This document shows positions 24,801 through 31,974 of a stretch of 32,107 bases of DNA, piece by piece. Each line of letters opens with the position of its first letter. The stretch's first letter is position 1. The DNA comes from Bacteroidia bacterium (GTDB lineage Bacteria; Bacteroidota; Bacteroidia; Bacteroidales; Azobacteroidaceae), in the NCBI GenBank assembly GCA_025996815.1, contig BNTT01000023.1, positions 1 through 32,107 of the forward strand, given 5' to 3'. The notes under the pieces were generated by a model. It searched no databases, was not told the DNA's origin, and was given only the letters and a program-made list of their open reading frames with translations. The translations under genes were made by a program, and so were the position numbers.

Positions 24801-24857
24801 GGTTTTGTAAAATTCAGCGTTGTGTTGCCATTTATCCTGCAATTCAGTAATCGTCAT
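21828..24857 (-). CDS. Type IIG restriction-modification enzyme (Eco57I-like)
   Basis: 1009 aa from ATG 24857 (MTITELQDKWQHN); the TTG at 24869 lies within the promoter box. Single-chain endonuclease-methyltransferase: N-terminal PD-(D/E)XK nuclease with GRPDFVIY at 65-72 and PVEVK at 80-84; a helical linker; an N6-adenine methyltransferase with motif I IDPSCGAGTFLYSA and motif IV GNPPYVGYN; then a specificity region (SDWLLVEKNKNNYEIGLSNNWISNTYIRLPEG). All key residues are present, so it should be active. AT-rich against glyA and the activase gene. Divergent from a second methyltransferase-containing gene 70-80 bp away. Recognition site not predictable. Confidence 0.9.
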   Translation of the reverse strand: MTITELQDKWQHNAEFYKTVEVGSGVHEFVKEFFTSSDLLRLTSTPKKTGKFGTFVHDTEAGERGRPDFVIYAADDVTIPVEVKCFGRIKEGIPQLMRYQLDYSKQYGILTDGGEWRFYRAGQYSRFLLPDILEKPKEFLAFWNDYIKQEHYYSGIFNPIGQLQLFDEKLDLNDSENRKIFFDDTTNLIRKFTVKMRARGTFADFDDKKALETSYSYLIQFILFKVIVDNNYKNFIKWYASLFKIISKYIYDTENYQSILNNIKVIADYVSSHIYKPFAKEQETINSKLFSNLAINLSIDDISPWLDNLVFIDKYNFGNLKNEIFGFIYENYLKDLYGENKGQYFTDPDVVNVMLEEVGYTAQNIKNQQDKISIIDPSCGAGTFLYSAVDAIIESFGNKFTEIEAKKIEKIISSNVFGLDIEEFPLYLAEMSILMKLLPLIINDDFENPIDEKIKVFKTKDSISEFLDAGIGAVNPEIDYPTLFSNTDLGYQSFMRDNKNLQEMIESMQGTNGERLRFDFVVGNPPYVGYNVCCKQNVLFTQKIQDKNYHSISMSNVYGVNLNTVPDRIKAYSPKPNLYAFFVALGLSLLKKGGKMSFIIPQTMLTAGDLDVLRYHLAKFVTIDKLITFGGNVFVGRGLEQKRAVATSSLIFVVTKKRPETNHKVEITTFKPYDASQGETFKVYFKGKRKSKVKYLLQSELLESVENWNFIKQNEDVLRLIKKYTKHTLSIEDYRKKQLKDYDEVQFDKGLVFDKKFISQEKSDWLLVEKNKNNYEIGLSNNWISNTYIRLPEGSQGLKIFENRYKIIWRYMNLDKFYFSDKKIMIDFNWAIISSENQSEIVFLFSLLNSKINRKIFELYLKNKNEQALLLGIRAIKQYFRIPKITPENQKIKDEIIERAGKMLDLEKRTLSDFVDFKDFTIQKFENVQTVGTHLIVTFNGKDYKLPIKEKAEFVKKLISEKYYDNSLNFNGKNVTLQELKNLEAIDFEEQEELKTQIDDLISVLYFGR

Positions 24858-24866
24858 AACTGAACG

Positions 24867-24874
24867 CAAAAGTA
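24867..24874 (-). promoter_or_regulatory. TACTTTTG -7 box for the type IIG gene
   Basis: Reverse-strand TACTTTTG with 9 nt before the ATG at 24857, giving a leader of only a few nucleotides. It adjoins the duplicated promoter block that starts at 24875. Confidence 0.55.
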
Positions 24875-24921
24875 CAAATTATTTTGATATATCCAAAAAA
24901 TTGTGTACCTTTGTGCTCACG
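24875..24921 (+). repeat. 47-bp promoter block, copy 1
   Basis: Contains TTTG at 24883-24886 and TACCTTTG at 24906-24913, spaced by 19 nt: a full promoter for the GIY-YIG fusion gene (ATG 24940). Matches 26307-26353 at 44 of 47 positions; the only difference is AAA versus TTT in the spacer. Confidence 0.9.
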
Positions 24922-24939
24922 TTGAAAAATGAATAGAGA

Positions 24940-26286
24940 ATGAAAACAACACCGATGGAAAAGACGGATGGAACGGCTAAGGCAAAACAATACATTTATA
25001 TTGTTCAGGCATCGTTAGAACTTTCAAAATGCAAAATTGGCAAAACCAATGATTTGGAACGGCGATTAAGTGAATATAATAATATGACGGGCAAATCGAA
25101 AGAGAACATTTACCGGTATTTATTCTCGTGCGAAGTAGCAGATATGACACAGGTAGAGAAGGATATTAAAGAAAAATTCATTGCCCTTAGGGAAGAAAAA
25201 AGTAAGGAAATATATTTTTTCAATGCTGTTTTATTTAGGGATTATGTCAATTTTATTACGTCCCACAAGTCATTTGTAGAGGAAATTTTCATTAAAATTG
25301 ACGAGAAAAAAACCACAGTAAAAATTATAAAGAAGACAACACCAACGCTTAAAGAACGAGGACTATCTCAAAGGGATATTTTGAAAAGGGCACAAAGAGT
25401 AAAATACGACGAGTTTTACACCAGATACGAAGATATTGAAAAAGAAATATCAATGTATGACACAGAGATTTGGAAAGATAAAGTAGTATTTTGCAATTGC
25501 GATGATGCGGTCGATGAAAAAGAGGGAAAAATAAATGAGAACAGAACTTCTGCTTTTGCGTTGTTTTTCATAAATAATTTCAAAACTTTGGAATTAAAAA
25601 AGCTGATTTGCACGCACTATTCCGGTCCGGTGGATTTATTCAGTGCCGGAAGCGATGGTCAGGTATATCTAATTACATACGAAGTTGGAAAAGACGGAAA
25701 AATTAAGATAGAGAAACAATCTCCCAAAGGATACACCGGCAGTTTCGACGACCCGCTTTCGTTGAAAATTCTCAAGGAAGAGGCAGACATCGTATGCACC
25801 AATCCGCCATTTTCAAGAGCAATTGAGTATTGGAAAATAGTTGTTAAAAGCGGCAAGAAGTTTTTAATTATTTCCAACATATCAAACGCTATCAATACCG
25901 CCTACATTCCTTATTTTAAAGATAATAAAGTATGGGCGGGATACAACAGAGTTGATTGGTATCTAAATCCAAAAAGAGAATTAACAAGAGCGGCAGGCTC
26001 TTGGTTTACGAATATTCCCATAAAAAATAGCCCAAATTATAAAAATTTAAAAATAATGCCGTTGAAAGAAATACCTGAAAAATATATCAAATATGACGAT
26101 TCAAAAACATTATTAATAGATGATTGCTATGTTCCAAGTAACTATAAAAAACCATTTGCCGTATCTGCCCGTCCAATACTGAACGGCTTGTTGGAAAAAG
26201 GGTATAATATAATTCAAGAGAAAAGATATACTCCCTATATAAACGGCGAAGAAAAATTTGCCCGAGTGTTGGTGCAAAAGATATAA
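24940..26286 (+). CDS. GIY-YIG (T5orf172-like) fused to EcoRI-type adenine methyltransferase
   Basis: 448 aa. Residues ~15-100 look like a GIY-YIG/T5orf172 domain: YIYIV at 18-22, KIGKT at 32-36, Arg41 in LERRL, a conserved-looking Glu73 in QVEKDIKEKF, and KSKEIYFF. Residues ~155-448 match the EcoRI adenine methylase family: YDEFYTRYEDIEKEI, KVVFCNCDDA, ADIVCTNPPFS (motif IV NPPF at 288-291), KKFLIISNISNAI and KVWAGYNRVDW. The expected product methylates adenine in DNA; a GIY-YIG domain could nick or cut it or only bind it. AT-rich like the divergent type IIG gene. The gene with its promoter is bracketed by the 47-bp repeats, indicating a discrete inserted module. The nuclease role is inferred. 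Confidence 0.82.
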   Translation: MKTTPMEKTDGTAKAKQYIYIVQASLELSKCKIGKTNDLERRLSEYNNMTGKSKENIYRYLFSCEVADMTQVEKDIKEKFIALREEKSKEIYFFNAVLFRDYVNFITSHKSFVEEIFIKIDEKKTTVKIIKKTTPTLKERGLSQRDILKRAQRVKYDEFYTRYEDIEKEISMYDTEIWKDKVVFCNCDDAVDEKEGKINENRTSAFALFFINNFKTLELKKLICTHYSGPVDLFSAGSDGQVYLITYEVGKDGKIKIEKQSPKGYTGSFDDPLSLKILKEEADIVCTNPPFSRAIEYWKIVVKSGKKFLIISNISNAINTAYIPYFKDNKVWAGYNRVDWYLNPKRELTRAAGSWFTNIPIKNSPNYKNLKIMPLKEIPEKYIKYDDSKTLLIDDCYVPSNYKKPFAVSARPILNGLLEKGYNIIQEKRYTPYINGEEKFARVLVQKI

Positions 26287-26306
26287 CTTTATCGGCATTT
26301 TGCCTG

Positions 26307-26353
26307 CAAATTATTTTGATATATCCAAATTTTTGTGTACCTTTGTGCTCACG
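26307..26353 (+). repeat. 47-bp promoter block, copy 2
   Basis: TTTG at 26315-26318 and TACCTTTG at 26338-26345, spaced by 19 nt, driving the activase gene (ATG 26368). Direct repeat of 24875-24921, 1432 bp apart. Confidence 0.9.
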
Positions 26354-26367
26354 ATGGAATTAGGCGT

Positions 26368-29300
26368 ATGGAAACAAAAAATACTTACAGAATTGGGATA
26401 GATATTGGCTCCACTACATTGAAGCTGATTATTTTGAATGGTGTAAATGAGATTATTTACAAGGTTTATAAGCGGCATAAGGCTGATGTCAATAAGGTTT
26501 TGACCGATGAACTGAATGCGGTGGTGCAGCAGTTTCCCGACACTGAATTTACGGTCAATATCACCGGCTCGGCGGGGATGGGCATCGCCGAGCGCACCGG
26601 CATTCCTTTCATACAGGAGGTTGTCGCCGCGATTGAGGTGATTCGCTCTGCCTATCCGCAGACGCATACGCTGATTGATTTGGGTGGCGAGGATGCCAAG
26701 ATGGTGTTTTTTGAGCCGCAGAAGCAGCCGGATATTCGTATGAACGGCAGTTGCGCCGGCGGCACGGGGGCTTTTATCGACCAAATGGCGGATTTGATGA
26801 ATATCTCGGTCGATGAACTCGGAAAGAAAGCCGCACAATACGAAAAGATTTATCCCGTGGCAAGCCGTTGCGGCGTGTTTGCCAAAACGGATATTCAAAA
26901 CCTCATTTCGCGCAACATTCCCGCGCCCGACATTGCGATGTCGATTCTCCACGCGGTGGCATTGCAAAGCATCACCGCCTTGGCGCGGGGCAATGAGATT
27001 AAGCCGGACGTGATTTGCATCGGCGGTCCGCTCACTTTTTTGCCCGCCCTGCGCGACGCTTTTCAGGATGCGCTGAAAATTGAAAAGGAGCATTGGATAT
27101 TGCCCGAAAACAGCGCGTTTTTCCCCGCGTGGGGCAGTGCGCTCTATCATCCCGACGAACAAACCGTGCAGGATTTGCCCCCACTCATCCAAAAAATAGC
27201 GGCAAACAGCAGCGAGCGCAAAGACATCCTCCCCGCCCTCTTTGCCAACGAAACGGACTATCGCCTGTGGCAGCAAAACCGCAAAATAAAACATCTGAAA
27301 CGCATCGAACCGGCAGCCGGACAGACCATCAACTGCTTCCTCGGCATCGACTCCGGCTCCACGACCACCAAAATCGTGATTACGGACGAAGATTCCAATA
27401 TCGTTTACAACTACTACGCAAGCAACAAGGGCAACCCCCTGCAAAAAGTGGTGGAGGGCTTGCGCGCCTTTCAGAAAGAGGCGGCGGAGAAAAAAATCAC
27501 CGTCCGATTCGTGGCTTCTGCCGCCACCGGCTATGGCGAAGACTTGATAAAATCGGCACTCAACCTCGATTTTGGCATCGTCGAAACGATGGCGCACCTC
27601 TCCGGCGCGCAGTATGTAGACCCCGACGTGTCGTTCGTGCTCGACATCGGCGGTCAGGACATGAAGTCGATTTTCACCCGTCAGGGCGTGATTTCCAACA
27701 TCGAACTCAACGAGGCTTGCTCGTCGGGGTGCGGCTCGTTTCTGCAAAATTTTGCCGCCACGATGAACCTCTCGCTGCCCGAATTTACCCAAGCGGCGTG
27801 TATGGCAAACTATCCGAGCGATTTAGGCTCGCGCTGCACGGTGTTTATGAACTCCAAAGTGAAGCAATCGCTGCGGGAAAATGCCGCGCTGGGCGATATT
27901 GCCGCCGGATTAGCCTATTCCGTAGTCAAAAACTGCCTGTTCAAGGTGCTGAAAATAGCCAATCTGAATGTGTTGGGCGACCATATAGTGGTGCAGGGCG
28001 GCACGTTCCGCAACGACGCGGTCTATCGGGCACTCGAACTGCTGTCGGGCAAATCAATCAGTTCCACCGACCACCCCGAATTGATGGGCGCACTGGGCGC
28101 GGCTCTCTACGCCCAACGGATGTGGAAAGCCCACCCGCACACCACAGCATTCACCGGCACAGAGCAGTTGCCGGACGCCGAACATATCCAAACAAAGGAA
28201 CTGCAATGCAAGGGCTGCACCAATCAGTGCGCCGTCCTGCGCTTCCAATTCGACAACGGCAACACAAGTTACGCCGGCAACAAGTGTGAAAAGGTGTTTT
28301 TCAATGAAACAACAGCCCCAACAAAAGGGTATAATGCCTTTGAGTGGAAGAATGAAATCCTTTTCGAGGTACAAGGTGAAAGGTACAAGGTAAAAGACCC
28401 TTTACCCTCCACCCCGCACCCTTTACCCTCCACCCCACACCCTTTACCCTCCATTGGCATCCCCCGCGTGCTAAACATGTTTGAAAACTACCCCTTTTGG
28501 CGCACGCTCTTTGCCGAATGTGGCTTTGAGGTGGTGCTTTCGCCCGAATCCACCATTCCGCTCTATCAGAAGGGCGTGGGCAATGTGATGTCCGACAATA
28601 TCTGTTTTCCGGCGAAACTGGTGCACGGGCATATCCTGTCGCTGGTGGAGCAAGGCGTCAGCCGCATCTTCTATCCGATGGTGGTGAAAGACCGGAAAGA
28701 GTTGAAACACTCGACCAATTCGTTTAACTGCCCCGTCGTGAGCGGCTATCCCGATGTGATTCGCAGCTCGATGGAGGTGGAAGAAAAATACGGCATCCCG
28801 TTCGACAAGCCGGTCATCACGTTTCACGACAATAAGACACTCAAAAAGGGCTGTCGCGACTATCTGAAGTCGCTCGGAATTGCGAAAAAAACCTTTAATG
28901 TTGCATTTGAAAAGGCGGTAAATGAATTGGACAGGGTGAATGAGCAGTTGCAGAAGGAACAAAAGACGCTGCTCGACACGTATGTGAAGGCAAACGAGTT
29001 GGTTTTCATCGTTGCCGGACGACCCTATCACGCCGACCCGCTGACGCATCAGAAAGTGGGACAAATCCTGTCCGACCTCGGCGTGCAGGTGCTCACAGAT
29101 GATGTGTTCCGCTCGGAAGAAAGCAGCGGTTTCGACGAGTTGAATCTCGTTTCGCAATGGTCGTATCCCGACCGCGTGATTCAGGCGGCGATGGAGGTGG
29201 CAAAACTGCCACAGAACGTGCAACTTATCCAACTCAATTCCTTTGGCTGCGGTCCCGATTCGTTTTTTATGAACGAAACGGGCGAGATTTTGCGGCAGGC

Positions 29301-30654
29301 AGGAAAAAATCACACCGTGCTGCGGATTGACGAAATCGCAAGTCCGGGGTCTATCCGCCTGCGGTTGCGGTCGCTGATTGAGTCGCTGAAATTGAGCACC
29401 GATATTACGAAAGACAGCACGCCGTATAAAGGCTACAGCAAGGGGTTTGGCAAAGAAGACAAGCAGAAGACGATACTCGCGCCCTGGTTTGCCGACTTTT
29501 TGTCGCCATTCATCCCCGCCATCGCCGAACTGGCGGGCTACAAATTTGTGAACTTGCCCAAAACATCCAAAGCCACTGCGGAGGCGGGCTTGAAATACGG
29601 ACACAACGAGGTCTGCTACCCCGCCATCCTGATATTGGGCGACGTCATCACCGCCTTGCAGTCGGGCGAATACGACTTGGAGAATATCGTTGTCGCGATT
29701 ACCCAAACGGGCGGTCAATGCCGCGCCACCAACTATGTGGCACAGATAAAAGCCGGCTTGCAGAATGCGGGCTTCGTCGACATTCCGGTGCTGGTGCTGG
29801 CAACGGGCACGGTGTATCAAAACGAGCAGAGCGCATTCAAATTTCCGGCATTGAAACTTGCTAACATATTCATCTACACCATTTTATATGCCGATGCCTT
29901 GCAGCAGATGTACAGTTCGACCATCATCCGCGAGAAGAAAAAAGGCGAAACGCAGCAACTGTTCGATTCCTATATGGACAGGGGCGTGGCAGCCGTGAAG
30001 CAGAAAGATTGCAAGGAGTTGCGACGGCTTCTTAAACAGGCGGTTGACGAGTTCAATGCTATCGCCGTGAGCAACAAGCAGTTTACGCCCATCGGACTGA
30101 TTGGCGAAATTTATGTGAAGTACAACAACTATGGGCAGGCATACATCACCAACTGGCTGCGTTCCAAGGGAATGGAAGTGGCAACTCCGCCGTTCCTCGA
30201 CTTCGTGATGCAATATTTTGTCAATTCGCGGGAAAACATCAAAAACGGCATCAAGAAAAACACCCTGATGCAACGCTCGCTCAACCCCGCTTTTTGGAAA
30301 TACGTCAACATACGCATCAAAAAGGTAGAAAAAATAATGCAAAACTACCGCTTCCACCACCCCGTAGAATCGGTCTACGCCAAAGCCGAATACGCCGCCG
30401 AAATCCTGACCCTCTCCAACCAGTTCGGCGAAGGCTGGTCAATCCCCGCCGAAATAGCCTGCTACGCCCGCAGCGGCATCAACAAAGTAGTCTGCATCCA
30501 ACCCTTCGGCTGCATCGCCAACCACATAGTAGCCCGCGGCATCGAAAAGCGCCTAAAAAAATTCTACCCCGAAATGAACCTGCTATATCTGGACGTAGAC
30601 GGCGGCATGGCGGAGGTGAATCTGCAAAATCGCCTGCATTTTTTGATGGAGTGA
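26368..30654 (+). CDS. 2-hydroxyacyl-CoA dehydratase activase, giant multidomain form
   Basis: 1428 aa from ATG 26368 (METKNTYRIGIDIGSTTLKL); the ORF extension to 26335 reads through the promoter. Two tandem BadF/BadG/BcrA-type ASKHA ATPase domains: first ~6-260 (DIGSTT, DLGGEDAKM, GSCAGGTGAFIDQMADL), second ~315-570 (GIDSGSTTTKI, DIGGQDMKS, NEACSSGCGSFLQ), whose Cys residues would bind a 4Fe-4S cluster. Then CKGCTNQC, a repeat-derived linker (~667-696), a DUF2229-type domain (IGIPRVLNMFENYPFW) and a dehydratase D-like part (GRPYHADPL, FGCGPDSFF, GHNEVCYPA, GGQCRATNY, QPFGCIANHI). Presumed ATP-driven electron transfer in an anaerobic radical or reductive reaction; substrate unknown. A decayed copy of its 3' end lies at 31530. 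Confidence 0.92.
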   Translation: METKNTYRIGIDIGSTTLKLIILNGVNEIIYKVYKRHKADVNKVLTDELNAVVQQFPDTEFTVNITGSAGMGIAERTGIPFIQEVVAAIEVIRSAYPQTHTLIDLGGEDAKMVFFEPQKQPDIRMNGSCAGGTGAFIDQMADLMNISVDELGKKAAQYEKIYPVASRCGVFAKTDIQNLISRNIPAPDIAMSILHAVALQSITALARGNEIKPDVICIGGPLTFLPALRDAFQDALKIEKEHWILPENSAFFPAWGSALYHPDEQTVQDLPPLIQKIAANSSERKDILPALFANETDYRLWQQNRKIKHLKRIEPAAGQTINCFLGIDSGSTTTKIVITDEDSNIVYNYYASNKGNPLQKVVEGLRAFQKEAAEKKITVRFVASAATGYGEDLIKSALNLDFGIVETMAHLSGAQYVDPDVSFVLDIGGQDMKSIFTRQGVISNIELNEACSSGCGSFLQNFAATMNLSLPEFTQAACMANYPSDLGSRCTVFMNSKVKQSLRENAALGDIAAGLAYSVVKNCLFKVLKIANLNVLGDHIVVQGGTFRNDAVYRALELLSGKSISSTDHPELMGALGAALYAQRMWKAHPHTTAFTGTEQLPDAEHIQTKELQCKGCTNQCAVLRFQFDNGNTSYAGNKCEKVFFNETTAPTKGYNAFEWKNEILFEVQGERYKVKDPLPSTPHPLPSTPHPLPSIGIPRVLNMFENYPFWRTLFAECGFEVVLSPESTIPLYQKGVGNVMSDNICFPAKLVHGHILSLVEQGVSRIFYPMVVKDRKELKHSTNSFNCPVVSGYPDVIRSSMEVEEKYGIPFDKPVITFHDNKTLKKGCRDYLKSLGIAKKTFNVAFEKAVNELDRVNEQLQKEQKTLLDTYVKANELVFIVAGRPYHADPLTHQKVGQILSDLGVQVLTDDVFRSEESSGFDELNLVSQWSYPDRVIQAAMEVAKLPQNVQLIQLNSFGCGPDSFFMNETGEILRQAGKNHTVLRIDEIASPGSIRLRLRSLIESLKLSTDITKDSTPYKGYSKGFGKEDKQKTILAPWFADFLSPFIPAIAELAGYKFVNLPKTSKATAEAGLKYGHNEVCYPAILILGDVITALQSGEYDLENIVVAITQTGGQCRATNYVAQIKAGLQNAGFVDIPVLVLATGTVYQNEQSAFKFPALKLANIFIYTILYADALQQMYSSTIIREKKKGETQQLFDSYMDRGVAAVKQKDCKELRRLLKQAVDEFNAIAVSNKQFTPIGLIGEIYVKYNNYGQAYITNWLRSKGMEVATPPFLDFVMQYFVNSRENIKNGIKKNTLMQRSLNPAFWKYVNIRIKKVEKIMQNYRFHHPVESVYAKAEYAAEILTLSNQFGEGWSIPAEIACYARSGINKVVCIQPFGCIANHIVARGIEKRLKKFYPEMNLLYLDVDGGMAEVNLQNRLHFLME
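28368..28455. repeat. In-frame repeat tract inside the activase gene
   Basis: A GGTGAAAGGTACAAGG-type stretch is followed by 21-bp units CCTTTACCCTCCACCCCRCAC repeated 2.6 times, encoding PLPSTPH twice and then PLPS. It lies between the second ATPase domain and the DUF2229-type domain. Same family and polarity (purine-rich arm, then pyrimidine-rich arm) as 7306-7432 in mutS2. Confidence 0.85.
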
Positions 30655-30661
30655 AAAATAA

Positions 30662-30693
30662 TTTGGCAGATAAAAAATTTATATGTACTTTTG
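30662..30693 (+). promoter_or_regulatory. TTTG-N20-TACTTTTG promoter
   Basis: TTTG at 30662-30665 and TACTTTTG at 30686-30693 with a 20-nt spacer, just after the activase stop and 23 nt before the small ORF at 30717. Confidence 0.65.
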
Positions 30694-30716
30694 TGGCGGA
30701 TTAATGAATTAATTAT

Positions 30717-30869
30717 ATGAAAACGATGACAGATTTTGAAAATGCAGTTAATGACCTGTTTTTGAAAAAAAGAGGAGTTGCAGTTAAAAGCTTGGATTAC
30801 AGAGAGATGCCCAACACACTGGAAGCAGACGCCATTGTAGACAAATTTTTGTCTATGCCCCTGCCCTGA
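30717..30869 (+). CDS. Small ORF of unknown function
   Basis: 50 aa (MKTMTDFENAVNDLFLKKRG... ending FLSMPLP), preceded by a consensus promoter 23 nt upstream. No family recognised; soluble, mixed charge. A frame change near the stop would continue as LNYERQKI, so it may be a truncated or frameshifted longer protein. It lies within the segment bracketed by the duplicated activase 3' ends, upstream of the Y1 transposase. Confidence 0.45.
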   Translation: MKTMTDFENAVNDLFLKKRGVAVKSLDYREMPNTLEADAIVDKFLSMPLP

Positions 30870-30872
30870 ATT

Positions 30873-31025
30873 ATGAAAGACAAAAAATATGAAAAAGATG
30901 AAATCAGTAAAAGCGCTGAAAATGTAAAACCCTTATTTTCAAAAGAACCCTTAGTAGCACGCACAAACAAACATCCCCACAATTTCACCCTTATTCCCTT
31001 CTTTTATGGAAATAAAATACAATAA
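30873..31025 (+). CDS. Doubtful small ORF
   Basis: 50 codons (MKDKKYEKDEISKSAENVK...), starting 3 nt after the previous stop and overlapping the transposase start by 20 bp. No family or own promoter. It may be chance, or the continuation of the 30717 ORF. Confidence 0.2.
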   Translation: MKDKKYEKDEISKSAENVKPLFSKEPLVARTNKHPHNFTLIPFFYGNKIQ

Positions 31026-31452
31026 CCTTTACACGCATTTCGTCTTCACAACACAAGATAGATTTCCGGCTATCGCCTCAACGCATCGCGAACGAATCGA
31101 AAAATACATCACCGGAATTGTGAATAATCACAGTTGCAAAATGTATGCGATATACGCTAATCCCGACCACGTTCATTTTCTCGTTTCGCGCACCCCTGCC
31201 TTAAGTGAGAAGGAATTAGCCGAAATGATTGCCAATGCTTCGGAAATTTTCATCAATTCAAACCACTTATGTGTTGGAAAATTCAAATGGCAAACATCGT
31301 GTTCTGCTTTCTCCGTCTCAAAATTGGATGTTGACAGGGTATGCAAATATATTCTTAATCAGCCTGAACATCATAAGCAACACACATTTGCCGAGGAATA
31401 CGCATTGTTTATGCAAGTCTATCAGCATACGTTGGGCACAAATAAGGGATAA
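31006..31452 (+). CDS. IS200/REP-associated Y1 transposase
   Basis: 148 aa from ATG 31006, Y1_Tnp (HUH) transposase: YTHFVFTTQDRFPAI at the start, the metal-binding HUH motif as HVH in ANPDHVHFLVSR, a KWQTSCSAFSVS block and the nucleophile Tyr most likely in VCKYILNQPEHHKQHTFAEEY. Such enzymes cut and rejoin single-stranded DNA at subterminal hairpins and include the REP-mobilising RAYTs. The YILNQPEHH ending is common in the IS200-like group of Bacteroidota. All key residues are present. No clear flanking hairpins were identified. A GTCCCGCAGGGAC array elsewhere in the window is a conceivable substrate. Confidence 0.88.
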   Translation: MEIKYNNLYTHFVFTTQDRFPAIASTHRERIEKYITGIVNNHSCKMYAIYANPDHVHFLVSRTPALSEKELAEMIANASEIFINSNHLCVGKFKWQTSCSAFSVSKLDVDRVCKYILNQPEHHKQHTFAEEYALFMQVYQHTLGTNKG

Positions 31453-31529
31453 GGGAACGGAAGGGGGGGAATTGCCGTTGCGTTGCTACTAAGGGCACCC
31501 TTAAAAATAAGGGAGCAATAGAAAAAATC

Positions 31530-31604
31530 TGCTATTTGGACGTGGGACGGCGGCATGGCGGAGGTGAACCTGCAAAATCGCCTGCATTTTTTGACGGAGT
31601 GAGG
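31530..31604 (+). pseudogene. Decayed duplicate of the activase gene 3' end
   Basis: This stretch repeats 30580-30654, including the run GACGGCGGCATGGCGGAGGT and the terminal TTTTTTGA-GGAGTGA, with a few substitutions and small indels that break the frame. It is in direct orientation about 950 bp downstream of the original, with the small ORFs and Y1 transposase between the copies. It is a non-coding relic. Confidence 0.88.
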
Positions 31605-31706
31605 GAAAAAGCCATATTCATATTCAAGCCTTTCGGTCTTCTTTTTGCAATCCACCAAACATTTTTGCTACTTTTTTCTGCAATTGCAAAAAAATCCTCA
31701 AAATTA

Positions 31707-31737
31707 TTTGTTAATTCAAAAATAATTACTACCTTTG
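31707..31737 (+). promoter_or_regulatory. TTTG-N19-TACCTTTG promoter
   Basis: TTTG at 31707-31710 and TACCTTTG at 31730-31737. The first plausible coding region is the small ORF at 31861, leaving a leader of about 115 nt that contains a TCGAAAATTCGA palindrome. Confidence 0.7.
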
Positions 31738-31860
31738 CCGCAATTCTGAATGCAAAATTTGGAAAAACATATTGAAAAAGGCGTTTCACGTTATTCTTGT
31801 GCTCGAAAATTCGACACTTTCATTACTGCAGGATTTGTAACTTATTAAAAATTATATATT

Positions 31861-31974
31861 GTGGCAAAATTAAATAAAAAAAAAGTATTTTGGTGGGTTA
31901 GAGAGATTTGGTATTGGATTATGGTATTAGTAGCAGCAAGCACATGCCTGAACTGTTGGTTTAATCACAATTAA
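31861..31974 (+). CDS. Small Trp-rich single-pass membrane protein
   Basis: 37 codons from GTG: a basic start (MAKLNKKK), then WWVREIWYWIMVLVAASTCLNCW, one hydrophobic helix with five Trp and two Cys, then FNHN and TAA. Too short for normal gene callers. It lies downstream of a consensus promoter with a ~115-nt leader. It resembles in size and build the short membrane peptides seen in Bacteroidales genomes, but no family is recognised. An alternative is a leader or toxin-like peptide. Confidence 0.45.
   Translation: MAKLNKKKVFWWVREIWYWIMVLVAASTCLNCWFNHN

Noticed and set aside
26311..27792. 493-aa antisense ORF over the activase gene
   Set aside because: Shadow frame: composition rich in H, R and G, no domains, opposite a protein with unmistakable ASKHA motifs.
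27093..28289. 398-aa plus-strand ORF in the +1 frame of the activase gene
   Set aside because: Arg/His-rich overlapping frame without any motif; typical GC-rich shadow.
28471..29820. 449-aa antisense ORF in the activase gene
   Set aside because: Same reason; it covers the conserved DUF2229/dehydratase part on the plus strand.
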